From the NCBI RefSeq assembly GCF_002113125.1, contig NZ_NEJP01000015.1, forward strand, positions 124,001-188,000: a DNA stretch of 64,000 nucleotides, given 5' to 3'. Made by a program: the position numbers and the translations under genes. Positions 43,485 to 52,999 of this stretch are shown piece after piece. How positions within the stretch are numbered: the stretch's first letter is position 1; each line of letters starts with the position of its first letter. Under the pieces are notes generated by a model. The model was not told the DNA's origin, did no database searches, and worked only from the letters and a program-made list of their open reading frames with translations. This DNA comes from Pseudomonas sp. B20(2017). GTDB taxonomy: Bacteria > Pseudomonadota > Gammaproteobacteria > Pseudomonadales > Pseudomonadaceae.

Positions 43485-45188
43485 ATGTCCCAAGAATTCG
43501 ATTACATCATCGTCGGTGCCGGCTCTGCCGGTAACACCCTGGCGACCCGTCTGACTGAAGACGAAGGCGTGACCGTCCTGCTACTCGAAGCCGGCGGCCC
43601 GGACTACCGTTTCGACTTCCGCACGCAAATGCCGGCCGCTCTGGCCTTCCCGCTGCAAGGTCGTCGCTACAACTGGGCATACGAAACCGATCCAGAGCCA
43701 CACATGGACGGTCGCCGTATGGAATGCGGTCGCGGCAAGGGCCTCGGCGGTTCCTCGCTGATCAACGGCATGTGCTACATCCGTGGCAACGCGATGGACT
43801 ACGATGGCTGGGCAAAACTGCCAGGCCTGGAAGACTGGACCTACCTCGATTGCCTGCCGTACTTCCGTAAAGCGGAAACCCGCGACATCGGCCCGAACGA
43901 CTACCACGGTGGCGACGGTCCGGTCAGCGTGACCACGCCGAAGGCGGGCAACAACCCACTGTTCCACGCGATGGTTGAAGCTGGCGTACAGGCCGGTTAC
44001 CCGCGCACCGAAGACCTCAACGGCTACCAGCAGGAAGGCTTCGGCCCGATGGACCGCACCGTGACGCCGAAAGGCCGTCGTGCTTCCACCGCCCGTGGTT
44101 ACCTGGACGTGGCCAAGAAGCGTTCGACCCTGACCATCGTCACTCACGCTCTGACTGACAAGGTTCTGTTCGAAGGCAAGCGTGCCGTTGGCGTACGTTA
44201 CCTGGTCGGCGCCGCTGAAGAACGCGTCGAAGCCCGCGCCCGCAAAGAAGTCATCGTCTGCTCCGGCGCGATCGCTTCGCCGCAACTGCTGCAACGCTCC
44301 GGCGTCGGCCCGGCGAAACTGCTGGAAAGCCTCGACATCCCGGTCGTTCACGACCTGCCGGGCGTCGGCGAAAACCTGCAGGATCACCTCGAGCTGTACT
44401 TGCAATACGCCTGCACCCAACCGGTCTCGCTGTACCCGTCGCTGCTCTGGTACAACCAGCCGGCGATCGGTGCCGAGTGGCTGTTCAACGGCACCGGCAT
44501 CGGCGCCAGCAACCAGTTCGAAGCCGGCGGTTTCATCCGTACCCGTCCGGAATTCGAGTGGCCGAACATCCAGTACCACTTCCTGCCGGTGGCGATTAAC
44601 TACAACGGCAGCAACGGTGTGAAAGAACACGGCTTCCAGGCGCACATGGGCTCCATGCGTTCGCCGAGCCGCGGTCGCGTCCAGGTCAAATCCAAGGATC
44701 CGCGCCAGCACCCGAGCATCCTGTTCAACTACATGGCCACCGAGCAGGACTGGCAGGAATTCCGTGACGGCATCCGCCTGACCCGTGAAATCATGCAACA
44801 GCCTGCACTGGACGCCTTCCGTGGCCGCGAAATCAGCCCGGGCATCGAAGTGCAAACCGATGAGCAGCTGGACAAGTTCATCCGCGAGCACGCCGAAACC
44901 GCGTTCCACCCGTCCTGCTCGTGCAAGATGGGCACCGACGACATGGCGGTAGTGGATGGCGAAGGCCGCGTGCATGGCATGCAGGGTCTGCGTGTGGTCG
45001 ATGCCTCGATCATGCCGATCATCACCACCGGCAACCTGAACGCGCCGACGATCATGATGGCCGAGAAAATCGCCGACAAGATCCGTGGTCGTCAGCCACT
45101 GCCGCGCAGCAAGGCGCCGTACTACGTCGCTGGCGATGCGCCGGTGAAAGGCAAGCCGATGCGTGAAGTGAGTACTGTTGCTCAGTAA
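43485..45188 (+). CDS. betA: Choline dehydrogenase
   Basis: FAD-dependent GMC oxidoreductase of 567 residues oxidising choline to betaine aldehyde; membrane-associated in relatives, feeding electrons to the respiratory chain. FAD motif YIIVGAGSAGNTLATRL at residues 6-22; GMC signature GRGKGLGGSSLINGM at about 80-94; the catalytic-region AFHPSCSCKMG and GNLNAPTIMMAEKIAD near the C-terminus. ATG 43485 follows AGAGGG. Last gene of betIBA. The fusion gene at 11593 is a distant relative, not a duplicate. Confidence 0.96.
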   Translation: MSQEFDYIIVGAGSAGNTLATRLTEDEGVTVLLLEAGGPDYRFDFRTQMPAALAFPLQGRRYNWAYETDPEPHMDGRRMECGRGKGLGGSSLINGMCYIRGNAMDYDGWAKLPGLEDWTYLDCLPYFRKAETRDIGPNDYHGGDGPVSVTTPKAGNNPLFHAMVEAGVQAGYPRTEDLNGYQQEGFGPMDRTVTPKGRRASTARGYLDVAKKRSTLTIVTHALTDKVLFEGKRAVGVRYLVGAAEERVEARARKEVIVCSGAIASPQLLQRSGVGPAKLLESLDIPVVHDLPGVGENLQDHLELYLQYACTQPVSLYPSLLWYNQPAIGAEWLFNGTGIGASNQFEAGGFIRTRPEFEWPNIQYHFLPVAINYNGSNGVKEHGFQAHMGSMRSPSRGRVQVKSKDPRQHPSILFNYMATEQDWQEFRDGIRLTREIMQQPALDAFRGREISPGIEVQTDEQLDKFIREHAETAFHPSCSCKMGTDDMAVVDGEGRVHGMQGLRVVDASIMPIITTGNLNAPTIMMAEKIADKIRGRQPLPRSKAPYYVAGDAPVKGKPMREVSTVAQ

Positions 45189-45209
45189 GTCGTAACACCG
45201 AGGCGCGGC

Positions 45210-45304
45210 CTTCGCGAGCAAGCCCGCTCCCACATTCGATATCGCATGTTCACAAGTTCTGTGTTCACTGGAGATCAAGTGTGGGAGCGGGCTTGCTCGC
45301 GATG
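45210..45304. repeat. REP palindrome pair
   Basis: Opposed copies after betA and before the TldD-like gene; the closest end of the betIBA transcript. Confidence 0.88.
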
Positions 45305-45472
45305 GGGCCCTCACATTCAGCACAAATCCCTCTGTTTCAAGTAAATCTCCCTACACCCCCTCTTCACTTGATCCTACCCCCTCGCAGGCCTACTCTAGTC
45401 CTCGCCCAATCGTTTCACCCCCTCCCCGCCGAATTCGCTTCGCCGCTTCTCCCATGACAAGGAGGTTCCCTG

Positions 45473-46915
45473 ATGTTCGATTTCCATCCCCAGCTCAAGC
45501 AGCGCTTCGCTGCCTTGCGCACGGGCGCCGAGTTCTTTTCCTTGAGGTATGTCCGCGAGTCCGGCCAGTACCTGTCGGTGCGCAAGAACGTCGCCGAACC
45601 GCCGAGCCTGAGCCGCGATGAAGGCGCGATGCTCACCGTCCGGGTCAACGGCGTCGAAGCCTATGCCGCGACCAATGACCTGTCGCAACAAGGCCTGCAA
45701 GCCGCCCTTGAGCGTGCCGAACAGCAGGCCCGGCGGATCAAACCGCACGCCCTGCTCGACCTGAGCCTGCAACCGGTTTCCAGCGACCGCGCCGACTACT
45801 TTTCACCCAATCTCGAACAACCCTTCCCGTCTTTGAGCGAGTGCTTCGAGCTGCTCGGCGCAGAATCCGCCTCGGTGCCAAAGGATGAGCGCCTGGTGAA
45901 TTGGGAAGTGAGCATCGGCATCACCCACGTCGAACAGATCTACCTGAGCAGCGCCGGCGCCGAGTTGCGCCAGGCCCAGCGCTTCGTCTATCCGGGCCTC
46001 GACGTCACCGCCTACGACGGCAACGACAGCCAGACCCGCAGCCTCGGCCGCGAGAACTTCGGCCAGCAGGGCGGCGCCGACGTGATCAGCCGTTGCGGCC
46101 TCATCGGTGCCGGCCCGCAAGTCGCCGATCAGGCGCTGCAATTGCTGCTCGCGCCGAACACCCCGCAAGGCCCGCGCGATCTGCTGCTGATGCCCGATCA
46201 GATGATGCTGCAGATCCACGAATCCATCGGCCATCCGCTGGAGCTCGACCGGATCCTCGGCGACGAGCGTAATTACGCCGGCACCAGCTTCGTCAAAGCC
46301 TCGGATTTTGGCAGCCTGCAATACGGCTCGAAACTGCTCAACGTGACCTTCGATCCGGACATTCCCGAAGAGCTGGCGAGTTACGGCCACGATGACGACG
46401 GCTCCAGGGCCAGCAAGCAATTCCTGATTCGCGAAGGTCTGCTGGTGCGGCCGTTGGGCGGTGCGCTGTCGCAGTTCCGCGCGGGGCTCGACGGTGTCGC
46501 CAACAGCCGCGCCTGCGGCTGGAACCGACCGCCGATCGACCGCATGGCCAATCTCAACATCGAACCGGGCGACCAGTCGCTGGAGCAACTGATCGGCGGC
46601 ATCGAAAACGGCATTCTGATGAGCACCAACCGCTCATGGTCGATCGACGATGCTCGCAACAAATTCCAGTTCGGCTGCGAGTGGGGCCAGTTGATCGAAA
46701 ACGGTGAACTCAAGGGCGTCGTGAAGAATCCGAACTACCGGGGCATTTCCGCGCACTTCTGGAAGAGCCTGCGCGCCGTCGGCAATGCCGGCACCACCCA
46801 GGTGCTGGGCACGCCGAACTGCGGCAAGGGCGAACCAAACCAGGTGATCCGCGTCGGCCATGCGTCGCCGGCCTGCGTGTTCAGCAATGTTGATGTGTTT
46901 GGGGGAGACGCCTGA
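45473..46915 (+). CDS. TldD/PmbA-family metallopeptidase, TldD-like
   Basis: A 480-residue member of the TldD/PmbA group, zinc-dependent peptidases acting in heterodimers on small proteins or modified peptides. The catalytic HExxxH motif is seen as IHESIGHPLE at about residue 245. Further blocks are GTSFVKASDFG and the C-terminal FWKSLRAVGNAGTTQVLGTPNCGKGEP, typical of the family. AAGGAGG precedes ATG 45473. It shares one base with the next gene. It is not the standard tldD beside the cell-division genes, so this is probably a second, more diverged pair. Confidence 0.88.
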   Translation: MFDFHPQLKQRFAALRTGAEFFSLRYVRESGQYLSVRKNVAEPPSLSRDEGAMLTVRVNGVEAYAATNDLSQQGLQAALERAEQQARRIKPHALLDLSLQPVSSDRADYFSPNLEQPFPSLSECFELLGAESASVPKDERLVNWEVSIGITHVEQIYLSSAGAELRQAQRFVYPGLDVTAYDGNDSQTRSLGRENFGQQGGADVISRCGLIGAGPQVADQALQLLLAPNTPQGPRDLLLMPDQMMLQIHESIGHPLELDRILGDERNYAGTSFVKASDFGSLQYGSKLLNVTFDPDIPEELASYGHDDDGSRASKQFLIREGLLVRPLGGALSQFRAGLDGVANSRACGWNRPPIDRMANLNIEPGDQSLEQLIGGIENGILMSTNRSWSIDDARNKFQFGCEWGQLIENGELKGVVKNPNYRGISAHFWKSLRAVGNAGTTQVLGTPNCGKGEPNQVIRVGHASPACVFSNVDVFGGDA

Positions 46916-48252
46916 TGAGTATTTCCAAGAACCCGTCCGAGGCGTTCAAGGTGCTGGTCAACTGGCTGCGCGATGCCGTGCGCGAGCCGGAACAGTTCAC
47001 CCTGAGTTACGACGCCGAATCGTCGGCCTTCGTGCGCTTCAACCACGCCAAGGTGCGTCAGGCCGGGCAAGTGCAACAAGCCGGTATCGGTCTGAAACTG
47101 ATCGACGATGGTCGCCATGCCGACCTGCACATCACCCTGTCCGGTGAGCAGGCCACCGACCTGCAACGCCTCGCCGAAGGCCTGCAGCAACTGCGCGAAA
47201 CCCTGCCGCTGCTGCCGCAGGATCCGTACCTGTTGCTCAACCACAACAGCTGGCAGAGCAAGAATGTGCAGGAGCATCCGCTGCCGGACACCGAGCAGGT
47301 CGTGGCTGAAATTGCTCAAGCGGCCGAAGGTCTGGATCTGGTCGGCTTCTACGCTGCCGGCCCGATCAGCCGCGGTTTCGCCAGTTCTTCCGGCGCATTC
47401 GGCTGGCATCAGGCCAACAGCTTCAACTTCGACTTCAGCCTGTTCCACGAGAACGGCGAAGCGGTGAAGGCCAGCTACGCCGGGCATGACTGGAACAGCG
47501 AAGATTTCGCCAGACGCATCCAGCAGGCCCGCGAACAACTCGAGTTTCTCGGTCGCCCGCTGCGCACCCTGCCACCGGGACAATACCGCGCCTATCTGGC
47601 ACCGGCAGCCCTGGAAGAAATCATGGGCATGTTGTGCTGGGGTGGATTCTCGGCGCAGTCGATTGCCAGCAAGAGCAGCCCGTTGCAGAAGCTGTATGCC
47701 GGCGATCAGGCGTTCAGTCCGCTGGTGTCCCTCGACGAAAAAGTCAGCGGCTCGCTGAGCCCGGCGTTCTCCGGCGAAGGTTACCCGCGCAGCGATCTGC
47801 GGTTGATCATCGAAGGCAAAGCAGGTGATCAGTTGGTCGGTTCGCGCAGTGCTGCCGAATACGGTCTGACAGCCAACGGTGCAGGCGGTGGCGAATCGCC
47901 GAGCGCACTGAACATGGGCGCAGGTGATTTGCCGCAGGCCGAGATCCTCAAGCAGTTGGGTACCGGCTTGTATATCAGTAATCTGTGGTACCTGAACTTC
48001 TCCGATCAACCGGCGGCGCGACTGACCGGCATGACCCGGTTTGCCACGTTCTGGGTCGAGAATGGCGAGATTCAGGCGCCGGTCAGCACCATGCGTTTCG
48101 ACGACAGTGCCTACAGCCTGCTGGGTTCGCAGCTGGAAGCGTTGACTGCCGAGCGCGAGTTGCTGCTGTCGGCGAGCACTTACAGCCAGCGCAATACCTC
48201 GTCGGCGCTGTTGCCGGGGGCGCTGGTGAGCCGATTGACCCTGACGCTGTGA
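46915..48252 (+). CDS. TldD/PmbA-family protein, TldE/PmbA-like partner
   Basis: A 445-residue partner of the preceding protein. It has the PmbA/TldE-like fold (GLASSSGAFGWHQ-like region FASSSGAFGWHQANSF, then GVVSRS-type C-terminal strands), and no HExxxH motif is visible, as expected for the non-catalytic TldE subunit. ATG 46915 overlaps the TldD-like stop by one base (TGATG), so the two are surely made together. The substrate is unknown and no peptide gene is seen beside them. Confidence 0.85.
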   Translation: MSISKNPSEAFKVLVNWLRDAVREPEQFTLSYDAESSAFVRFNHAKVRQAGQVQQAGIGLKLIDDGRHADLHITLSGEQATDLQRLAEGLQQLRETLPLLPQDPYLLLNHNSWQSKNVQEHPLPDTEQVVAEIAQAAEGLDLVGFYAAGPISRGFASSSGAFGWHQANSFNFDFSLFHENGEAVKASYAGHDWNSEDFARRIQQAREQLEFLGRPLRTLPPGQYRAYLAPAALEEIMGMLCWGGFSAQSIASKSSPLQKLYAGDQAFSPLVSLDEKVSGSLSPAFSGEGYPRSDLRLIIEGKAGDQLVGSRSAAEYGLTANGAGGGESPSALNMGAGDLPQAEILKQLGTGLYISNLWYLNFSDQPAARLTGMTRFATFWVENGEIQAPVSTMRFDDSAYSLLGSQLEALTAERELLLSASTYSQRNTSSALLPGALVSRLTLTL

Positions 48253-48257
48253 CACTC

Positions 48258-48348
48258 TGTGGGAGCGAGCTTGCTCGCGAATAGGCCTGTTCATCCAACA
48301 TTGAAGTTGACTGACAGACCGCTTTCGCGAGCAAGCTCGCTCCCACAT
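48258..48348. repeat. REP palindrome pair
   Basis: Opposed copies starting six bases after the TldE-like stop, before mdtD. Confidence 0.9.
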
Positions 48349-48398
48349 TGACCGAGCTCGACCATGGATATGCATTAACCCCAATCACCAGAGGTTCC

Positions 48399-49826
48399 AT
48401 GCCCAACCGCCCGCCGCTCGACGCCATCACCGCCCGCTGGTTGCCGTGGGTCGTCGCCATCGCTTTTTTCATGCAGTCCCTCGACGGGACCATTCTCAAC
48501 ACCGCCCTGCCGGCCATGGCCAGGGATCTGGCCGAAGACCCGCTGCGCATGCAGGGCGTGATCATCGCCTACATGCTCACCGTGGCGTTGCTGATTCCGG
48601 CCTCGGGCTGGATCGCCGACCGCTTCGGCACCAAGAAGATCTTCTTCGGCGCGATCCTGCTGTTCAGCATCGGCTCGCTGCTCTGTGCCCTGTCGAGCAG
48701 CCTGTCCATGCTGGTCGGCGCTCGGGTAATCCAGGGCCTCGGCGGTGCACTGATGCTGCCGGTCGGGCGCCTTGTGGTGCTGCGCGCCTACCCGCGTTCG
48801 GAACTGGTGCGGATCATGGGTTTCATCACCATTCCCGGCCTGCTCGGCCCGCTGATCGGCCCGACCATGGGCGGCTGGATGGTGGAATACCTGACGTGGC
48901 ACTGGATCTTCCTGATCAACCTGCCCGTCGGCGTCATCGGTTGCTACGCGGTGTGGAAATTCATTCCCGACCTGCGCGGCACCGAGCGCACTCGCTTCGA
49001 TAGCCTGGGTTTCCTGCTGTTCGGCGCGGCGATGGTGCTGATCACCATCGCCATGGAAGGCCTCGGCGAACTGCATCTGCCGCACTTGCGCGTAATGCTG
49101 TTGCTGTTCGGCGGCATGGCGTGTCTGGCGGCGTACTGGTTGCGCGCCGGGCACATTGAAAACCCGCTGTTCGCGCCGTCGCTGTTCAAGACCCGCACCT
49201 TCGCGGTCGGCATTCTCGGCAACCTGTTCGCCCGACTGGGCAGCGGCGCCCTGCCGTTTCTGGTGCCGTTGCTGCTGCAAGTGGCGCTGGGTTATTCGCC
49301 GTCCCAGGCCGGCATGAGCATGCTGCCGCTGGCGGCTGCGGCGATGGTCGCCAAGTGGGGCGCGCGGCCACTGATAGAGCGCCTTGGCTATCGCATCGTG
49401 CTGACCGGCAACACCCTGCTTCTGGGGATCATGCTGGCGAGCATGGGCCTGGTCAGCGAGCAGACGCCGTACTGGTTGCTGCTGTGCCTGCTGGCGATTC
49501 TCGGGGCGATCAACTCGCTGCAATTCACCGCAATGAACACCGTGACCCTGATCGACCTCGACGACGCCAGCGCCAGCAGCGGCAACAGTTTGCTGTCGGT
49601 GGTGGCGCAGTTGTCGCTGAGTCTCGGCGTGGCGTGCGCCGGTGCGCTGCTCGGCGGCTTTACGGCAGAGATCGGCAATGACGGCGTTGAGACCGTGTTG
49701 GGCGCGTTTCAGCTCACATTCGTGACCGTTGGGATCATGGCGATGTTGGCCGCGACGATTTTCTCCCAGCTCTCGAAGAATGACGGACGGCGAGTCAGAG
49801 GTCCGGAACAGCACATCGAGTCTTAG
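48399..49826 (+). CDS. mdtD: MFS multidrug transporter MdtD
   Basis: Drug:proton antiporter of the 14-helix DHA2 family, 475 residues. The motif-A type sequence GWIADRFGTKKIF follows helix 2; motif C-like GLLGPLIGPTMGG is in helix 5; the N-terminal LDGTILNTALPAMARDL is diagnostic. Normal MdtD length. AGAGG precedes ATG 48399; an upstream ORF extension runs into the REP pair. No mdtABC genes are nearby, so it stands alone. Its stop codon TAG overlaps the left end of an inverted-repeat element. Confidence 0.92.
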   Translation: MPNRPPLDAITARWLPWVVAIAFFMQSLDGTILNTALPAMARDLAEDPLRMQGVIIAYMLTVALLIPASGWIADRFGTKKIFFGAILLFSIGSLLCALSSSLSMLVGARVIQGLGGALMLPVGRLVVLRAYPRSELVRIMGFITIPGLLGPLIGPTMGGWMVEYLTWHWIFLINLPVGVIGCYAVWKFIPDLRGTERTRFDSLGFLLFGAAMVLITIAMEGLGELHLPHLRVMLLLFGGMACLAAYWLRAGHIENPLFAPSLFKTRTFAVGILGNLFARLGSGALPFLVPLLLQVALGYSPSQAGMSMLPLAAAAMVAKWGARPLIERLGYRIVLTGNTLLLGIMLASMGLVSEQTPYWLLLCLLAILGAINSLQFTAMNTVTLIDLDDASASSGNSLLSVVAQLSLSLGVACAGALLGGFTAEIGNDGVETVLGAFQLTFVTVGIMAMLAATIFSQLSKNDGRRVRGPEQHIES

Positions 49827-49980
49827 TTTCCGGACGATAAGTGCCTGCGCTCGTCCATGCTGCGTTGAAAACAGGCTCGAAATGCTCAATGGCTAAAGCC
49901 AAGTCGAGTGCGACCCCAGCCGTTTCTCGCCTGTTTTCGCCTTGCCTGGCCTTCGCTCGGCAACTTCTCGTCCGGAAACT
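49825..49980. repeat. 156-bp inverted-repeat element (MITE-like)
   Basis: Terminal inverted repeats AGTTTCCGGACGATAAGT (49825-49842) and its near-perfect inverse (49963-49980, 17 of 18). A second inner arm pair GAAAACAGGC / GCCTGTTTTC occurs inside. It begins at the mdtD stop codon and carries no coding frame. Sequence of this kind (GCGTTGAAAACAGGCTCGAA) recurs in Pseudomonas genomes as a dispersed element, from memory. Confidence 0.75.
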
Positions 49981-50040
49981 GCGGGCTATTGGCCATCGGA
50001 CTGGTACACTGCGCGACATTTTGTTTTGCAGGCCAGTCCC

Positions 50041-51426
<1,386 letters not shown>

Positions 51427-51452
51427 CCGATCTTCCATCCAAAGAAGATCCT

Positions 51453-51544
51453 CTGTGGGAGCGGGCTTGCCCGCGAAAGCGGTCACTCAGGCGACATATG
51501 TGTCAACTGACACACCGCCTTCGCGAGCAAGCCCGCTCCCACAG
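51453..51544. repeat. REP palindrome pair
   Basis: Opposed copies between dbpA and the flavoprotein gene, on the same strand as both. Confidence 0.88.
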
Positions 51545-51578
51545 TTTGTTTTGTGATGAACAACGTGAGGACACCGTT

Positions 51579-52757
51579 TTGCGCTCTACCGAAGTCGTGA
51601 TCATTGGCGCTGGCGCCGCAGGGTTGATGTGTGCACTGACCGCCGCCGGGCGCGGGCGTCAGGTGTTGCTGCTCGACCACGCGAACAAGGCCGGCAAGAA
51701 AATCCTGATGTCCGGCGGTGGGCGCTGCAACTTCACCAACATGTACACCGAACCGAGCAATTTTCTCTCGCAGAATGCGCATTTCTGCAAATCCGCGCTG
51801 GCCCGCTACACCCAGTGGGATTTCATCGGCATGGTCGCCAAGCACGGCGTGCCGTATCACGAGAAAAAACTCGGCCAACTGTTCTGCGATAACAAATCCA
51901 GCGACATCCTCGGCATGCTGCTGGACGAGTGCGATCAGGTCGGCGTCAACCTGCACCTCGACACCTCGATCCAGACCATCGAGAAAGTCGAGGGCGGTTA
52001 CCTGCTCGACACGACTCTTGGTCAGATCCAGTGTCAGTCGCTGGTGATCGCCACCGGCGGCCTGTCGATCCCGACATTGGGCGCGACCGGTTTCGGTTAT
52101 CAGGTCGCCAAGCAATTCGGCCACGACCTGCTGCCAACCCGCGCCGGGCTGGTGCCGTTCACCATCACCGATCAGCTCAAGGATCTGTGCACCGAACTGT
52201 CCGGCACCTCGGTGGATTGTCTGGTCAGCTGCAACGATCAGAGCTTTCGCGAGAATATCCTGTTCACTCACCGTGGTCTGAGCGGCCCGGCGATTCTGCA
52301 GATTTCCTCGTTCTGGGAGCCTGGCGACACAGTGGAGATCAACCTGCTGCCGGATCACGACGCCGCGAGCTGGCTGCAACAGCAAACCGCCGAGCGCCCG
52401 AACAGCGAGCTGAAAACCCTGCTCGGTGAAATCTTCACCAAGAAAATGGCCAACCTGCTGGCGGACAACTGGTTCGTCTCCAAACCGATGAAGCAGTACA
52501 CCCACGCCGAACTGGCGGACATCGCCGAGAAGCTGGGCAGCTGGAAAGTCGTCCCGGCCGGCACCGAAGGCTACCGCACGGCCGAAGTCACCCTCGGTGG
52601 CGTCGACACCCGCGAAGTGTCGTCCAAGACCATGGAGTCGCTGAAGAGCCCGGGCCTCTACTTCGTTGGTGAAGTGCTGGATGTCACCGGGCATCTGGGC
52701 GGTTTCAACTTCCAGTGGGCGTGGGCCTCTGGCTACGCTGCCGCGCAGTACGTCTGA
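51579..52757 (+). CDS. BaiN/HI0933-family NAD(P)/FAD-dependent oxidoreductase
   Basis: Flavoprotein of 392 residues, HI0933/BaiN type. N-terminal FAD motif VVIIGAGAAGLMCALTAAGRG; KKILMSGGGRCNFTN is the family signature at about residues 40-54; TAEVTLGGVDTREVSSKTMESLKSPGLYFVGEVLDVTG and GGFNFQWAWASGYAAA end the protein. The start is a TTG at 51579 with GTGAGG upstream; an ATG 27 codons earlier lies in REP sequence. Some relatives reduce bile-acid or quinone-type substrates, but the substrate here is unknown. The gene follows dbpA. Confidence 0.87.
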   Translation: MRSTEVVIIGAGAAGLMCALTAAGRGRQVLLLDHANKAGKKILMSGGGRCNFTNMYTEPSNFLSQNAHFCKSALARYTQWDFIGMVAKHGVPYHEKKLGQLFCDNKSSDILGMLLDECDQVGVNLHLDTSIQTIEKVEGGYLLDTTLGQIQCQSLVIATGGLSIPTLGATGFGYQVAKQFGHDLLPTRAGLVPFTITDQLKDLCTELSGTSVDCLVSCNDQSFRENILFTHRGLSGPAILQISSFWEPGDTVEINLLPDHDAASWLQQQTAERPNSELKTLLGEIFTKKMANLLADNWFVSKPMKQYTHAELADIAEKLGSWKVVPAGTEGYRTAEVTLGGVDTREVSSKTMESLKSPGLYFVGEVLDVTGHLGGFNFQWAWASGYAAAQYV

Positions 52758-52778
52758 TCCAAAGCCATATACAAAACC

Positions 52779-52885
52779 CTGTGGGAGCGAGCTTGCTCGC
52801 GAATGCAATCTGTCAGTCGACACATATGTTGAATGACATACCGCTTTCGTCGGATCGCCGCCCGGAGCAAGCCCACTCCCACAGT
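52779..52885. repeat. REP palindrome pair, right copy degenerate
   Basis: The left copy is standard. The right copy is interrupted by about 10 extra bases (TCGGATCGCC) before the AGCAAGCCCACTCCC arm. Confidence 0.7.
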
Positions 52886-52999
52886 GGTATGTGGTGCATG
52901 AAAGGAACACTTTTTGCTGTCAGATGTGATCGGCGCCATTGCGTCGGCGTCATTACTGGCTCAATTTAGCGGCATCGCCTCGGAAGGCCTTCGCACTTC

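Noticed and set aside
48348..48398. Longer mdtD with a start at 48348
   Set aside because: The extension starts at the edge of a REP copy, and the AGAGG element fits ATG 48399.
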